Assembly: GCA_910588895.1 (NCBI GenBank)
Contig: CAJUSS010000020.1
Location: forward strand, 1-33,241
From: an uncultured Lachnospiraceae bacterium
GTDB taxonomy: Bacteria; Bacillota; Clostridia; Lachnospirales; Lachnospiraceae
Direction: 5' to 3'
DNA length: 33,241 bases
How positions within the stretch are numbered: position 1 is the first letter of the stretch; each line of letters starts with the position of its first letter. The position numbers were made by a program, and so were the translations under genes. Below the pieces are notes generated by a model that was not told the DNA's origin, did no database searches, and worked only from the letters and a program-made list of their open reading frames with translations. Below are positions 7,946 through 15,596 of the stretch, piece after piece.

Positions 7946-9328
7946 TTACTTGCCAAGCAGCCTTTCGCCCACTTTTACGATATCTCCGGCCCCCATAGTT
8001 ATCAACAGATCGCCGGGTACACAATTTTTTAAAAGAAATGTCTCGATCTCATCAAATGAGGGGATATAGTGGGCTTTTCCCCCTGCTTCAGTCATCTTGC
8101 AGACGATATCGTTGGAGCTGATCCCGATGGTGTTGATCTCCCTGGCCGCATAGATATCGGCCAGCACCACCTCGTCCGCCGTCAACAAAGCTTTTGCAAA
8201 ATCATCCAAAAGGGCGGCTGTCCTGGTATACGTATGGGGCTGGAACACACACCAGAGCTTTTTATGGGGATACCGCTTTGCCGCTGCCAGCGTGGCCTCG
8301 ATCTCCTGGGGATGGTGGGCATAGTCATCGATCACTGTCACCCCGCCGATCTCCCCTTTTTTTTCAAACCGCCGATCCGTTCCTTTAAACATATGGAGCC
8401 CTTCCCGGATCTTTTCCGGTGCGATGCCCAGACTCCTGGCCGCTGCCACGGCAGCCAGGGAATTGTAGATATTATGCTCGCCCGGCACGCTTAGATGTAT
8501 CCTTCCGGCCTCCTCCCCGTCGATCAGGAGGGTATAGCCGCCATTTCCATAGTCGTCATAGGTGATATCGGCCGCGCTGTAGCGGCTCTTTTCCGGATCC
8601 CTGCCAAAGGTGACCACCTGGCAGGGGAGGCCTTCCACCAACGCTCCTACATCCTGGATATCGCTGCTTATGACCAGCGTCCCTTTCTCATCCAGCTTCT
8701 CGGCAAAGAGCCGGAAGGAACGGCGGATATCCTCCAGATCCTTAAAAAAATCCAGATGGTCCGCCTCTATGTTCAGGATGATCTCCATGGTGGGGAAGAA
8801 GGACAGGAAGCTGTTGGTATATTCGCAGGCCTCCGCCACAAAATGCTCTGCGCCCCCTACCCGGATGTTCCCTCCGATATCGTGCAGGATGCCTCCTACG
8901 GTCACAGTGGGATCGGTCCCTGCCGCCAGTAGGATATCCGTCAGCATAGAGGTGGTCGTGGTCTTCCCATGGGTCCCGGCCACATTGACCGCATTTTTAT
9001 AATTGCGCATCATCTCCCCTAAGAGCTCTGCTCTGGTGAGCATGGGGATCTGTCTTTCCTGTACAGCCCTAAATTCCGGATTATCCGGATGGATAGCCGC
9101 TGTATAGACCACCACATCGATATCTTCCCCGATATTGGAGGCCCTCTGCCCGTAAAAGATCTCCGCGCCCATCCCTTCTAGATGTTCGGTCAGTTCGGTC
9201 TTATGAGCATCCGATCCAGATACCTTAAAGCCTTCTTCCAGGAGGATCTGCGCCAAGCCGCTCATACTGATGCCTCCGATCCCGATAAAATGTATAGTCT
9301 CTGGCCTGCTAAAATCGATCTGATACAT
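7946..9328 (-). CDS. murC: UDP-N-acetylmuramate--L-alanine ligase (MurC)
   Basis: Adds L-Ala to UDP-MurNAc with ATP hydrolysis, the first amino-acid addition of peptidoglycan precursor synthesis. 460 aa, normal for the family. Seen: N-terminal Rossmann-like FIGIGGISMSGLA at 14-26, the Mur-ligase P-loop GTHGKTTTT at 118-126, a central ATP-binding region with the DYAHHP motif, and the C-terminal Mur ligase domain. The ATG at 9328 has AGAGGAAG just upstream. Its stop lies 1 nt from the second tandem DnaA-box pair. It lies 124 bp downstream of queT; I found no convincing promoter in that gap, so it may be read through from queT. Confidence 0.97.
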   Translation of the reverse strand: MYQIDFSRPETIHFIGIGGISMSGLAQILLEEGFKVSGSDAHKTELTEHLEGMGAEIFYGQRASNIGEDIDVVVYTAAIHPDNPEFRAVQERQIPMLTRAELLGEMMRNYKNAVNVAGTHGKTTTTSMLTDILLAAGTDPTVTVGGILHDIGGNIRVGGAEHFVAEACEYTNSFLSFFPTMEIILNIEADHLDFFKDLEDIRRSFRLFAEKLDEKGTLVISSDIQDVGALVEGLPCQVVTFGRDPEKSRYSAADITYDDYGNGGYTLLIDGEEAGRIHLSVPGEHNIYNSLAAVAAARSLGIAPEKIREGLHMFKGTDRRFEKKGEIGGVTVIDDYAHHPQEIEATLAAAKRYPHKKLWCVFQPHTYTRTAALLDDFAKALLTADEVVLADIYAAREINTIGISSNDIVCKMTEAGGKAHYIPSFDEIETFLLKNCVPGDLLITMGAGDIVKVGERLLGK

Positions 9329-9452
9329 ATCTTCCTCTTTCCGGCATTGATCTCGCCTATCTTTATTGTATGTTGTGCGGCTGGCTTTGGGTCATCTGTC
9401 CTTTTATCCTGCCTATCCGGCTCTCTCCTGTCTCAGCGCGCGGCTGATACGA

Positions 9453-9974
9453 TCATGTGCGCGTCTGCATCCCTGCTCGTCTAAAGAGCAGCCCTTTATA
9501 TCGATCCAATGTGAGTAAAAGGATGTTCCCTAACACCCCTATGGCCAGGATCTCCCCGATCCCCACCGTTACCATGGCAAAGGGGATCAGGTCCGTGGAT
9601 CCGTAGGCGTAGCGCAGCACCCAGGGGATGATGATCGTGTTCGCCAGGATCGGCGGCAGGCATACCAGCCACCGGCTCACCTTTCCTATGTACAGGGACC
9701 CCACCGCTCCGATCAGAGTGGCCAGGCTGCCGAAGACCACATCCATAACGGCCGCTCCGCCGAACAGATTAGATAAAAAGCATCCGATGAACAGTCCGGG
9801 TACTGCCGCCGGGGTGAAGTAGGGCAGTATGCACAGGATCTCCGAGATCCTGAACTGGACCGGCCCGAAGCTGATCGGCAGAAAGAGCATGGTCAGCACT
9901 ACATAGATGGCCGCGATGGCCGCTGCATACGCCAGAGCGTATACGGTCTTGGGATCGTTCTTTTTCTTTTCCAT
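9453..9974 (-). CDS. queT: QueT-family queuosine-precursor transporter (ECF S component)
   Basis: Substrate-binding membrane subunit expected to work with a shared ECF energising module (EcfA, EcfA', EcfT; not in this window) to import preQ1 or a related queuosine precursor. 173 aa with about five hydrophobic segments and the typical QueT stretch PVQFRISEILCILPYF. A TTG at 9980 would add two residues but lies only about 4 nt from the ribosome binding site. The ATG at 9974 is 9 nt from AAGGAGA and is chosen. A preQ1-I riboswitch lies directly upstream and independently supports the assignment. Confidence 0.93.
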   Translation of the reverse strand: MEKKKNDPKTVYALAYAAAIAAIYVVLTMLFLPISFGPVQFRISEILCILPYFTPAAVPGLFIGCFLSNLFGGAAVMDVVFGSLATLIGAVGSLYIGKVSRWLVCLPPILANTIIIPWVLRYAYGSTDLIPFAMVTVGIGEILAIGVLGNILLLTLDRYKGLLFRRAGMQTRT

Positions 9975-9984
9975 ATCCAATTGT

Positions 9985-10027
9985 CTCCTTTAGTTTTGTT
10001 TTAGGTGAGGAAGGTCTCGAACTCACC
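9985..10027 (-). ncRNA. Class I preQ1 riboswitch controlling queT
   Basis: Minus strand. P1 stem GGTGAG (10022-10027) pairs with CTCACC (10004-10009). The 12-nt loop TTCGAGACCTTC contains the C-rich part needed for pseudoknot pairing. The A-rich tail TAAAACAAAACTAA follows and runs straight into AAGGAGA, the queT ribosome binding site. This is the compact H-type pseudoknot layout of the preQ1-I class. Because the tail abuts the Shine-Dalgarno, translational control is likely: preQ1 binding docks the tail and hides the site. A 7-bp hairpin (10028-10034 / 10041-10047) lies directly 5' of the aptamer. Confidence 0.88.
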
Positions 10028-10075
10028 AGTCTTTTTGTCCAAAGACTTGTTTTTACAAGGCTTTTCGACCGTCAT

Positions 10076-10104
10076 AGGATACCACAGATAGGGAAAAAAT
10101 GCAA
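10076..10104 (-). promoter_or_regulatory. Predicted promoter of the preQ1 riboswitch-queT transcript
   Basis: Minus-strand -35 TTGCAT (10099-10104), 17-bp spacer, -10 TATCCT (10076-10081). It would start transcription about 40 nt before the aptamer. Between here and the amidohydrolase stop, a 12-bp imperfect dyad (about 10129-10183, one G-U pair) may end the upstream transcript, but it lacks a clean T-run. Confidence 0.5.
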
Positions 10105-10186
10105 GCAGAGCGCCAAAAGAGCAAGATGCCAGACGATCTTCCTGGCACTAAGATCCGTGCTTTTTGGAATATCGCCTGGCATGTTT

Positions 10187-11326
10187 TTAATCCAGATCGG
10201 TCTGGCGGTATACGACGATGCCTCTCTTTATGGTCAGCTGCGGGATGATCGCACAATTCCCGGTCACATACTCTCCGTTCAGATCGTAAAACTTCATTTC
10301 CTTTTCTTTTATGCAAAATACTGCAAGGTCCGCTCTTGTCCCCGCCTGTACAGTGGCCAGGTCCTTTTCCAGCCCCATCTGTCTGGCAGGCGCTAAGATC
10401 GCAGCATCCAGGACCTGATGGAGGGTCATCCCCATGGCTATGTATTTTGCCATGAGCCGCGGCAGGGTGACCACAGGGTGCTGGTATTGGGTGATGGGCG
10501 ATATGTCACTGCTGATGATATCCGGGAAAAAACCTTCTCCCACGGCCGGCAGCGCGGTCTTGTATTCAAAATTGCCTTTTCCGTTGCAGGCATCGAACAC
10601 CACCCCTCTCTCCCTGGCCTTCCAGATACCGGGCTTTACTTTTCCCTGCTCATCCAGGATCGTGCTCCCCTTTCCATAGTACATGTGACAGAACACATCC
10701 CCAGGCCTCAGCATCGCGGCAGCCTCCTGGGCCTCGATGATCGGATCCACCATGTGGACCACCACCGGGCATCCCAGCTCCTCTGCGATCTCTAAGGTCC
10801 GCTCCAAGGGCTCACGGGTCAGGCCGCTGGGGCCAACGATATTTTTCGATATCCTGTACTTTAAGGCCACAAGATGCTCTGGATAGCGTTCAAAGAGCAC
10901 CTTCATCTTTTCCACGTCATAATATCTGGGATCTACATTTTCAGGATAGAGCGCCGTGGCCAATCCTGTGGGAGAGACGTTCAGATAGCTTTTGATATCC
11001 GTGACCGAATGGATGATATCGGTCTTTTCAAACATCTCGTAATTGCTCACCCCGCAGGTGCCGCCGTCCACCGCCGTGGTGACGCCGTTGGGCAGGTTCA
11101 TGATATCCGCTTTGACGGAGCCGTCACAGCCGGAATATAGATGGATATGATAGTCGATCAGTCCCGGTGTGACCAGACAGCCGCCCACATCGATGACGAC
11201 AGCCTCACTGGAGCGCAGTACATCCCCATCCACGATCCGATCCCCTAAGATCTTGATATCCTGTTTTTCACATCGTCCAGTCAGCGGGTCATAGACCAGG
11301 CCGTTTTTTAAAATGACTGCGTTCAC
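10187..11326 (-). CDS. Amidohydrolase-superfamily metallohydrolase (dihydroorotase/deacetylase-like)
   Basis: Predicted cytoplasmic metal-dependent hydrolase of the amidohydrolase/deacetylase family related to EF_0837/AHA_3915. 379 aa. Metal-site residues visible: H60-x-H62 in the DYHIHLY motif, K156 in LVALKYRIS (likely the carboxylated bridging Lys), H191 in VVVHMVD, H214 in VFCHMYYG and D274 in ISSDIS. The start is GTG at 11326, 5-6 nt after AAAGGAGG; the nearby ATG is followed at once by TGA and cannot be used. It begins 21 nt after dctP, so it is the last gene of the TRAP operon. The substrate is unknown, probably an N-acyl or cyclic amide compound delivered by the transporter. Confidence 0.85.
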   Translation of the reverse strand: MNAVILKNGLVYDPLTGRCEKQDIKILGDRIVDGDVLRSSEAVVIDVGGCLVTPGLIDYHIHLYSGCDGSVKADIMNLPNGVTTAVDGGTCGVSNYEMFEKTDIIHSVTDIKSYLNVSPTGLATALYPENVDPRYYDVEKMKVLFERYPEHLVALKYRISKNIVGPSGLTREPLERTLEIAEELGCPVVVHMVDPIIEAQEAAAMLRPGDVFCHMYYGKGSTILDEQGKVKPGIWKARERGVVFDACNGKGNFEYKTALPAVGEGFFPDIISSDISPITQYQHPVVTLPRLMAKYIAMGMTLHQVLDAAILAPARQMGLEKDLATVQAGTRADLAVFCIKEKEMKFYDLNGEYVTGNCAIIPQLTIKRGIVVYRQTDLD

Positions 11327-11347
11327 ATCGTCCTCCTTTGACCGCGA

Positions 11348-12448
11348 TCACTTCTTCGCCGCTTCTACGGCATCCAGCAGTTTATCCACCAGCTCATCGC
11401 CGATATCCGCACGGATCTGGTCATAGACAGCCGCGGCGTTTTCCTTCATCTGATCCGTCACCGCACTGTCCAAGGTGATGATCTTCGTCCCGCTCTCCTC
11501 GATGATCGCCTTATCCTGGGCGATGCTGTCATCGGCAAGGCTGCGTGTATAGATGACCGCTTCATGGGCACAGTCGTCCACCAATGCCTGTACCTCTTCC
11601 GGCAGCCCTGTATACAGGTCATTGTTCATCAGGAACACGATGACATGGCCTAAATGATTGGTCTCGATCACATAGTCCTGGGTCTCATAAAACTTATTGG
11701 CTACGATGTTCATGTAGGGGTTTTCCTGGGCATCGATCGTCTTCTGCTGTAAGCCCACATAGACCTCGCTGAAATCCATCGCGGTAGCGTTGCAGCCTAA
11801 AGCCTGCCAATAGGCGATATGATAGGGGTTCTGGATCACGCGGATCTTCACGCCGCCAAGATCATCTACCGACTGTACTTCCACATTGGAGGTGGTCTGG
11901 CGGAAACCGGCATCGGCTAACCCCATCAGCTTGATCCCACCTGCTTCTGAATAAACGTTCAGCGCATCGATGAAGGAATCATCATCCAGCACGCTCCGCA
12001 TGGTCTCTAAGTCCGGGAAGGCATTGGGGCAGTCAAATACCGCATATTCCTTGATAAAAGAAGGCATACCGCTGGTGATGGTGGTGACAAAGTCATTGGT
12101 GCCGTCGATCAGACCCTGGAGCTGCTCCGTGTCATTGCCCAGCTGCCCGTTGGCATACAGGTTGACGGTTATCTTCCCGCCGCTCCTCGCCTCGATCAGC
12201 TCTTTGAATTTGTCCATCATCTTGTAGTTCAATGTGGTGTCCGCCACGTTCATGGCCACGGTCCAGGTATAGGAGTCGCCGATCTCCACCACATCCGCGG
12301 CGGCCCCATCTGTCTTTTCCTCGCCGGCGGCTGCCTGGGTCTGTTCTGCCAGAGCCTGCGTGGTAGCCGGGGTGCTGTCTCCTCCTCCGGAACAGGCGGT
12401 CATCATTAGCATACATACTGCGGTCATAAGTGCTGCTGTCTTTTTCAT
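11348..12448 (-). CDS. dctP: TRAP transporter solute-binding lipoprotein (DctP family)
   Basis: Extracytoplasmic substrate receptor of a tripartite ATP-independent periplasmic (TRAP) system, delivering usually carboxylate substrates to the membrane subunits. 366 aa with a signal peptide and lipobox LMMTAC (Cys19), followed by a Ser/Gly/Thr-rich linker, so it is a membrane-anchored lipoprotein as expected in a monoderm. The DctP fold region includes GGVKIRVIQNPYHIAYWQALG, containing the conserved Arg that usually binds the substrate carboxylate. The reading frame is open further upstream, but the ATG at 12448 follows AAAGGAG with 8-nt spacing and begins a proper signal peptide. Confidence 0.93.
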   Translation of the reverse strand: MKKTAALMTAVCMLMMTACSGGGDSTPATTQALAEQTQAAAGEEKTDGAAADVVEIGDSYTWTVAMNVADTTLNYKMMDKFKELIEARSGGKITVNLYANGQLGNDTEQLQGLIDGTNDFVTTITSGMPSFIKEYAVFDCPNAFPDLETMRSVLDDDSFIDALNVYSEAGGIKLMGLADAGFRQTTSNVEVQSVDDLGGVKIRVIQNPYHIAYWQALGCNATAMDFSEVYVGLQQKTIDAQENPYMNIVANKFYETQDYVIETNHLGHVIVFLMNNDLYTGLPEEVQALVDDCAHEAVIYTRSLADDSIAQDKAIIEESGTKIITLDSAVTDQMKENAAAVYDQIRADIGDELVDKLLDAVEAAKK

Positions 12449-12476
12449 CTGTTTTTCTCCTTTTCTTTTAATAGAT

Positions 12477-13778
12477 CTACTTTGCCAGCTCAGGTAATAG
12501 CAAGCTGACCTGAGGCACAAAGGCGATACATAACAGCGCGATAAAGAATGCGATCAGGAAGGGGATCGTGGCCTTCGCGATCTTCAACACCGGCACGCCG
12601 GTCATGCTGCTGGCTACATAAAGGTTGATGCCCATGGGCGGGGTCACCATGCCGATCGCTAAGTTGGCGGTCATCATGATGCCGAAGTGGACCGGATCCA
12701 TCCCGATCGACTGGGCGATCGGAAGGAAGATCGGGGTCAGGATCATGATATTCGGGATGTTATCTAAGAGCATGCCGAACACCAAAAGGATCAGGTTGAT
12801 CACCAGGATGACCATGACCTTGCTGGAGATGCTCCCTAATATCCCCTCGCTGATGATCTGGGGGTACCGCAGCATGGTCAGCGCCCGCCCGAAGGCCGTG
12901 GCAGCCGAGATGATGAACAGGATGTTCACATAGGTCTTGCTCCCCTCCACCAGAAGGCTCACCAGCTCACCCACCTTTAAGGTCTTGTATACGAACAGGC
13001 TGATCAGCAGGGCGTAGATGACAGATATGGCCGCCGCTTCTGTGGGAGAAGCGATCCCGCCGTATATGCTGCCCAGGATGATCACCGGCGTCAGCAGAGC
13101 AAAAAAGCTTTCTTTAAACAAGGGGAACAGGCCCATGCTCCGGATCTTCTCATAATTCGCCTTTAACCTTTCCCTGTCCTCCCCGCTCTTCTTACAATGG
13201 ATATAAGCACAGATCATCAGAGCCACACCGATCAAGAGCCCCGGGATCACACCGCCGATAAATAAGTCTGAAGGCGAAGCATTGGATGCGGAGGAGTAGA
13301 CGATATAGGATATGCTGGGCGGGATGATCACACCCAGGCCGCCGGCTACCGTCACGATCGCCGTGCTGAACACCTTATCGTAGCCCAGCTCGATCAGAAA
13401 GGGGATCGTCATCGCACCTACCGCAGATACGGTCGCCGGAGAGGAGCCGGAGATCGCGCCATAGAACATACAGGTGATGATCACCGCACAGGGCATGCCC
13501 GCCGTCCGGTTGCCGATGAAATAGGCAAAGAAGTTGAACAGCTTTTCGGAGATCTTTCCTCTGGCCATGATGATCCCAGACAGCATGAACAGTGGCACCG
13601 CCAGAAGGGTAAAGCTGTCAAGACCGCTGACCATGCTCCGTATAGCCGCATCTGCCGTATACGGAAAGGATGCATCCAGCAGAGACGGAAGAGATGCCAT
13701 CCCTCCGAACACCACCGCTACCGGTGTCCCGACCGCGATCAGGACCGCAAAGATCAGAAAAAATGATAGCATCGACAT
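12477..13778 (-). CDS. dctM: TRAP transporter large permease (DctM family)
   Basis: Main membrane subunit of the TRAP system, using the sodium gradient for substrate uptake. 433 aa with about 11-12 hydrophobic segments. Conserved DctM stretches include GAISGSSPATVSAVGAMTIP and the C-terminal TPPMGINLYVAS. The stop of dctQ and this ATG share one base (TGATG at 13776-13780). AAGGAGGAG lies 7 nt before the ATG at 13778, which is preferred over a GTG one codon earlier. Confidence 0.95.
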   Translation of the reverse strand: MSMLSFFLIFAVLIAVGTPVAVVFGGMASLPSLLDASFPYTADAAIRSMVSGLDSFTLLAVPLFMLSGIIMARGKISEKLFNFFAYFIGNRTAGMPCAVIITCMFYGAISGSSPATVSAVGAMTIPFLIELGYDKVFSTAIVTVAGGLGVIIPPSISYIVYSSASNASPSDLFIGGVIPGLLIGVALMICAYIHCKKSGEDRERLKANYEKIRSMGLFPLFKESFFALLTPVIILGSIYGGIASPTEAAAISVIYALLISLFVYKTLKVGELVSLLVEGSKTYVNILFIISAATAFGRALTMLRYPQIISEGILGSISSKVMVILVINLILLVFGMLLDNIPNIMILTPIFLPIAQSIGMDPVHFGIMMTANLAIGMVTPPMGINLYVASSMTGVPVLKIAKATIPFLIAFFIALLCIAFVPQVSLLLPELAK

Positions 13779-14266
13779 CACGCAGCTCCTCCTTCCTCTT
13801 TTTTAAGCGCATCGATCGCCAGCACCTGGACCACGCGGATGACCGCCAGCCCAAACCCTAAGACCGGAGCCGTATAGATGTACACCATGGAGATCTGGAG
13901 CGTACCGCTGACCTGTCCGCTCTTTGCCACGGACTGCAGGACACGGATGGAGCCCTTGAACATCCACGCAAAAAACAAGAATACGATCGCCTGGGTAAGG
14001 ATCCGCAGGATCTTCCGAGCTTTTTTTGGCAGGATCTGCACCAGTGCATCTACACAGATCCCGCTCTTATTGCGTATCCAATAGCTGATGCTGGTAAAAC
14101 CAGAAAAGATCAGACAGTATTTGCTGATCTCATCACTCCACGTCAGCCCACTGTTAAAGATGTAGCGCAGGACCACGTTCGCTGACGTCAGCACGATCAG
14201 TGTCAGAAGAAAGACCGATAACAGGGCTTCTTCAAAATGCTTGTCCAGCCATTTGAGCACTTTCAT
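13778..14266 (-). CDS. dctQ: TRAP transporter small permease (DctQ family)
   Basis: Small four-helix membrane subunit that pairs with DctM. 162 aa. Four hydrophobic segments are visible (about 15-35, 50-65, 85-105 and 125-150), with the family-like SDEISKYCLIFSGFTSISYW between the first two. AAGGAGGAAG precedes the ATG. It is first in the dctQ-dctM-dctP-amidohydrolase operon and has a leader of about 265 nt, unusually long. Confidence 0.9.
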   Translation of the reverse strand: MKVLKWLDKHFEEALLSVFLLTLIVLTSANVVLRYIFNSGLTWSDEISKYCLIFSGFTSISYWIRNKSGICVDALVQILPKKARKILRILTQAIVFLFFAWMFKGSIRVLQSVAKSGQVSGTLQISMVYIYTAPVLGFGLAVIRVVQVLAIDALKKEEGGAA

Positions 14267-14533
14267 GACTCTTCCTCCTTCATTTCTTGTGAGAGCGTTC
14301 CCTATATTTTAGTTTTAGAGCGCCCTGCCTTGCCGCTCTTGCCACATCCTCCCGCCTTTTTACTTTTACCAAACCGATCACATTTCACATATCCAGATCC
14401 TCCGGGTCTATGCCCTATCCCCGGACACAACGGACCATCCGCCACATCCCTCTGCTGTAGAAACCTCTGGCGCGGATGTGAAAAGCAACACTTATCATCA
14501 ATTTGTTTGAAAGAAAAGGGGGTAAATGCTTGT
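14267..14533 (-). other. Long 5' leader of the dct operon, no riboswitch recognised
   Basis: Sequence between the predicted dct transcription start (about 14533) and dctQ. It contains a short dyad AGAGCG / CGCTCT near 14316-14340 and a direct repeat GGATGTGGC, both weak. A 79-codon open frame (14302-14541) starts inside the promoter -10 and lacks a ribosome binding site, so it is not called. No known riboswitch consensus was seen. Confidence 0.4.
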
Positions 14534-14558
14534 AAGATCATTATATATGCTCTATAAT
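14530..14558 (+). promoter_or_regulatory. Predicted promoter of the LysR gene
   Basis: Plus-strand -35 TTGTAA (14530-14535), 17-bp spacer, -10 TATAAT (14553-14558). The leader is about 75 nt. It overlaps the opposing dct promoter almost completely. Confidence 0.55.
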
Positions 14559-14568
14559 ACTAAGTAAA
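14540..14568 (-). promoter_or_regulatory. Predicted promoter of the dctQMP-amidohydrolase operon
   Basis: Minus-strand -35 TTTACT (14563-14568), 17-bp spacer, -10 TATAAT (14540-14545). It is interleaved with the LysR promoter on the other strand, so both cannot be occupied at once. Confidence 0.6.
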
Positions 14569-14615
14569 GTTACTAATGATCATATCAATAAGTAGTTTTT
14601 GTAAGTATTATAGAG
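14550..14615. repeat. 12-bp perfect inverted repeat in the dct-LysR control region
   Basis: Arms CTCTATAATACT (14550-14561) and its exact reverse complement (14604-14615), separated by 42 bp. The left arm carries the LysR promoter -10. A weaker dyad centred near 14582 (ACTAAT / ATAAGT) lies between. The spacing suits a LysR tetramer binding two sites, but the operator assignment is inference. Confidence 0.6.
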
Positions 14616-14638
14616 AAAATAGATAAACAGGAGGCGAT

Positions 14639-15565
14639 ATGGATCTAAAGCTTTTGGAATATATCGTAGCGATCGCGGACTATGGGAATATCACAAGGGC
14701 CGCCCAGGCCCTGTATATCACACAATCGGGCCTGAACCAACAGCTCATCCGACTAGAAAAAGAGCTGGATACCCAGCTCTTTTATCGTACAAAACGCTCT
14801 CTCCATCCCACCCAGGCCGGTAAGATCTATATTGAAAATGCCCGCGAGATCCTGCGGATCCAGCGGAACACTTATCTGCAGCTCCATGATATCAACAATA
14901 GTATCTCCGGTGAGCTGTCCTTCGGCCTGTCCTGGGAGCACGGGATCAATATGTTTGTGGAGATATTTCCTGAATTTGTAAAACGGTACCCGGGCATCAA
15001 CGTCCGCCTTTATGAGAGAAGAGTGAACGAGCAGCAGGAGATGCTGCAGTCCGGACGCTTGGATCTGGCCTTTATCATGCTCACGGAGAAGGATAAGGTG
15101 GATCTGGAATACATCCATCTCTGCGATGAGGAGTTTATCCTGGGCGTCCCCCGGTCCCACCCGATCGCCCAGCGATATGCGGCGCCTCCGGGGGAGCCGC
15201 TGACCACCATAGACCTTCAGGAATTTAAAGGGGAGAAATTCTCTTTTATGTTCTCCTCCTCCACGCAGCGGAGCGCCATCGATCCTCTGTTCAGGGAAGC
15301 CGGGTTCGCGCCGGATGTGATCTTCGAGACCTCCATGAACTATGCGCTGGCGAAGATGGTCTGCGCAGGCCTTTGCTGCACGATCATGCCCCAGGATTAC
15401 GCGATAAATGATGAGAACGGCGCATGGTTCCGCCTGAGCAGCCGTCCTAAGTGGGAGTGGGTGATCGCCTATTCCGGCAAGCTGCACTTAAATGACTCGG
15501 TCCGCTACCTGATCTCGCTGGCCCAGCGGTATGCCTATGGACGGGAGCTGCAGTGGTTCAATTAA
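14639..15565 (+). CDS. LysR-family transcriptional regulator
   Basis: 308 aa, normal length. The N-terminal winged helix-turn-helix spans about residues 1-60 (LEYIVAIADYGNITRAAQAL then ITQSGLNQQLIRLEKELD). A periplasmic-binding-protein-like effector domain spans about 90-300. AGGAGG lies 6 nt before the ATG. It is divergent from the TRAP-amidohydrolase operon with overlapping promoters, the usual position of a LysR regulator controlling the neighbouring operon in response to its substrate. It converges with the nhaC-family gene, 31 nt stop to stop. A 7-bp dyad (GGAGCTG / CAGCTCC) spans its stop codon but has no clear T-run. Confidence 0.93.
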   Translation: MDLKLLEYIVAIADYGNITRAAQALYITQSGLNQQLIRLEKELDTQLFYRTKRSLHPTQAGKIYIENAREILRIQRNTYLQLHDINNSISGELSFGLSWEHGINMFVEIFPEFVKRYPGINVRLYERRVNEQQEMLQSGRLDLAFIMLTEKDKVDLEYIHLCDEEFILGVPRSHPIAQRYAAPPGEPLTTIDLQEFKGEKFSFMFSSSTQRSAIDPLFREAGFAPDVIFETSMNYALAKMVCAGLCCTIMPQDYAINDENGAWFRLSSRPKWEWVIAYSGKLHLNDSVRYLISLAQRYAYGRELQWFN

Positions 15566-15596
15566 AAAGCAGCTCCCCAGATAAAAAGAGGCTCTT

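Noticed and set aside
12449..12520. N-terminal extension of dctP (24 codons)
   Set aside because: It would overlap dctM, has no ribosome binding site and would bury the signal peptide; ATG at 12448 fits.
14302..14541. 79-codon frame in the dct leader
   Set aside because: Starts within the predicted -10 element, no ribosome binding site, no similarity recognised.
14753..15487. 244-codon minus-strand frame opposite the LysR gene
   Set aside because: LysR domains are clear on the plus strand; the reverse frame has no recognisable features or ribosome binding site.
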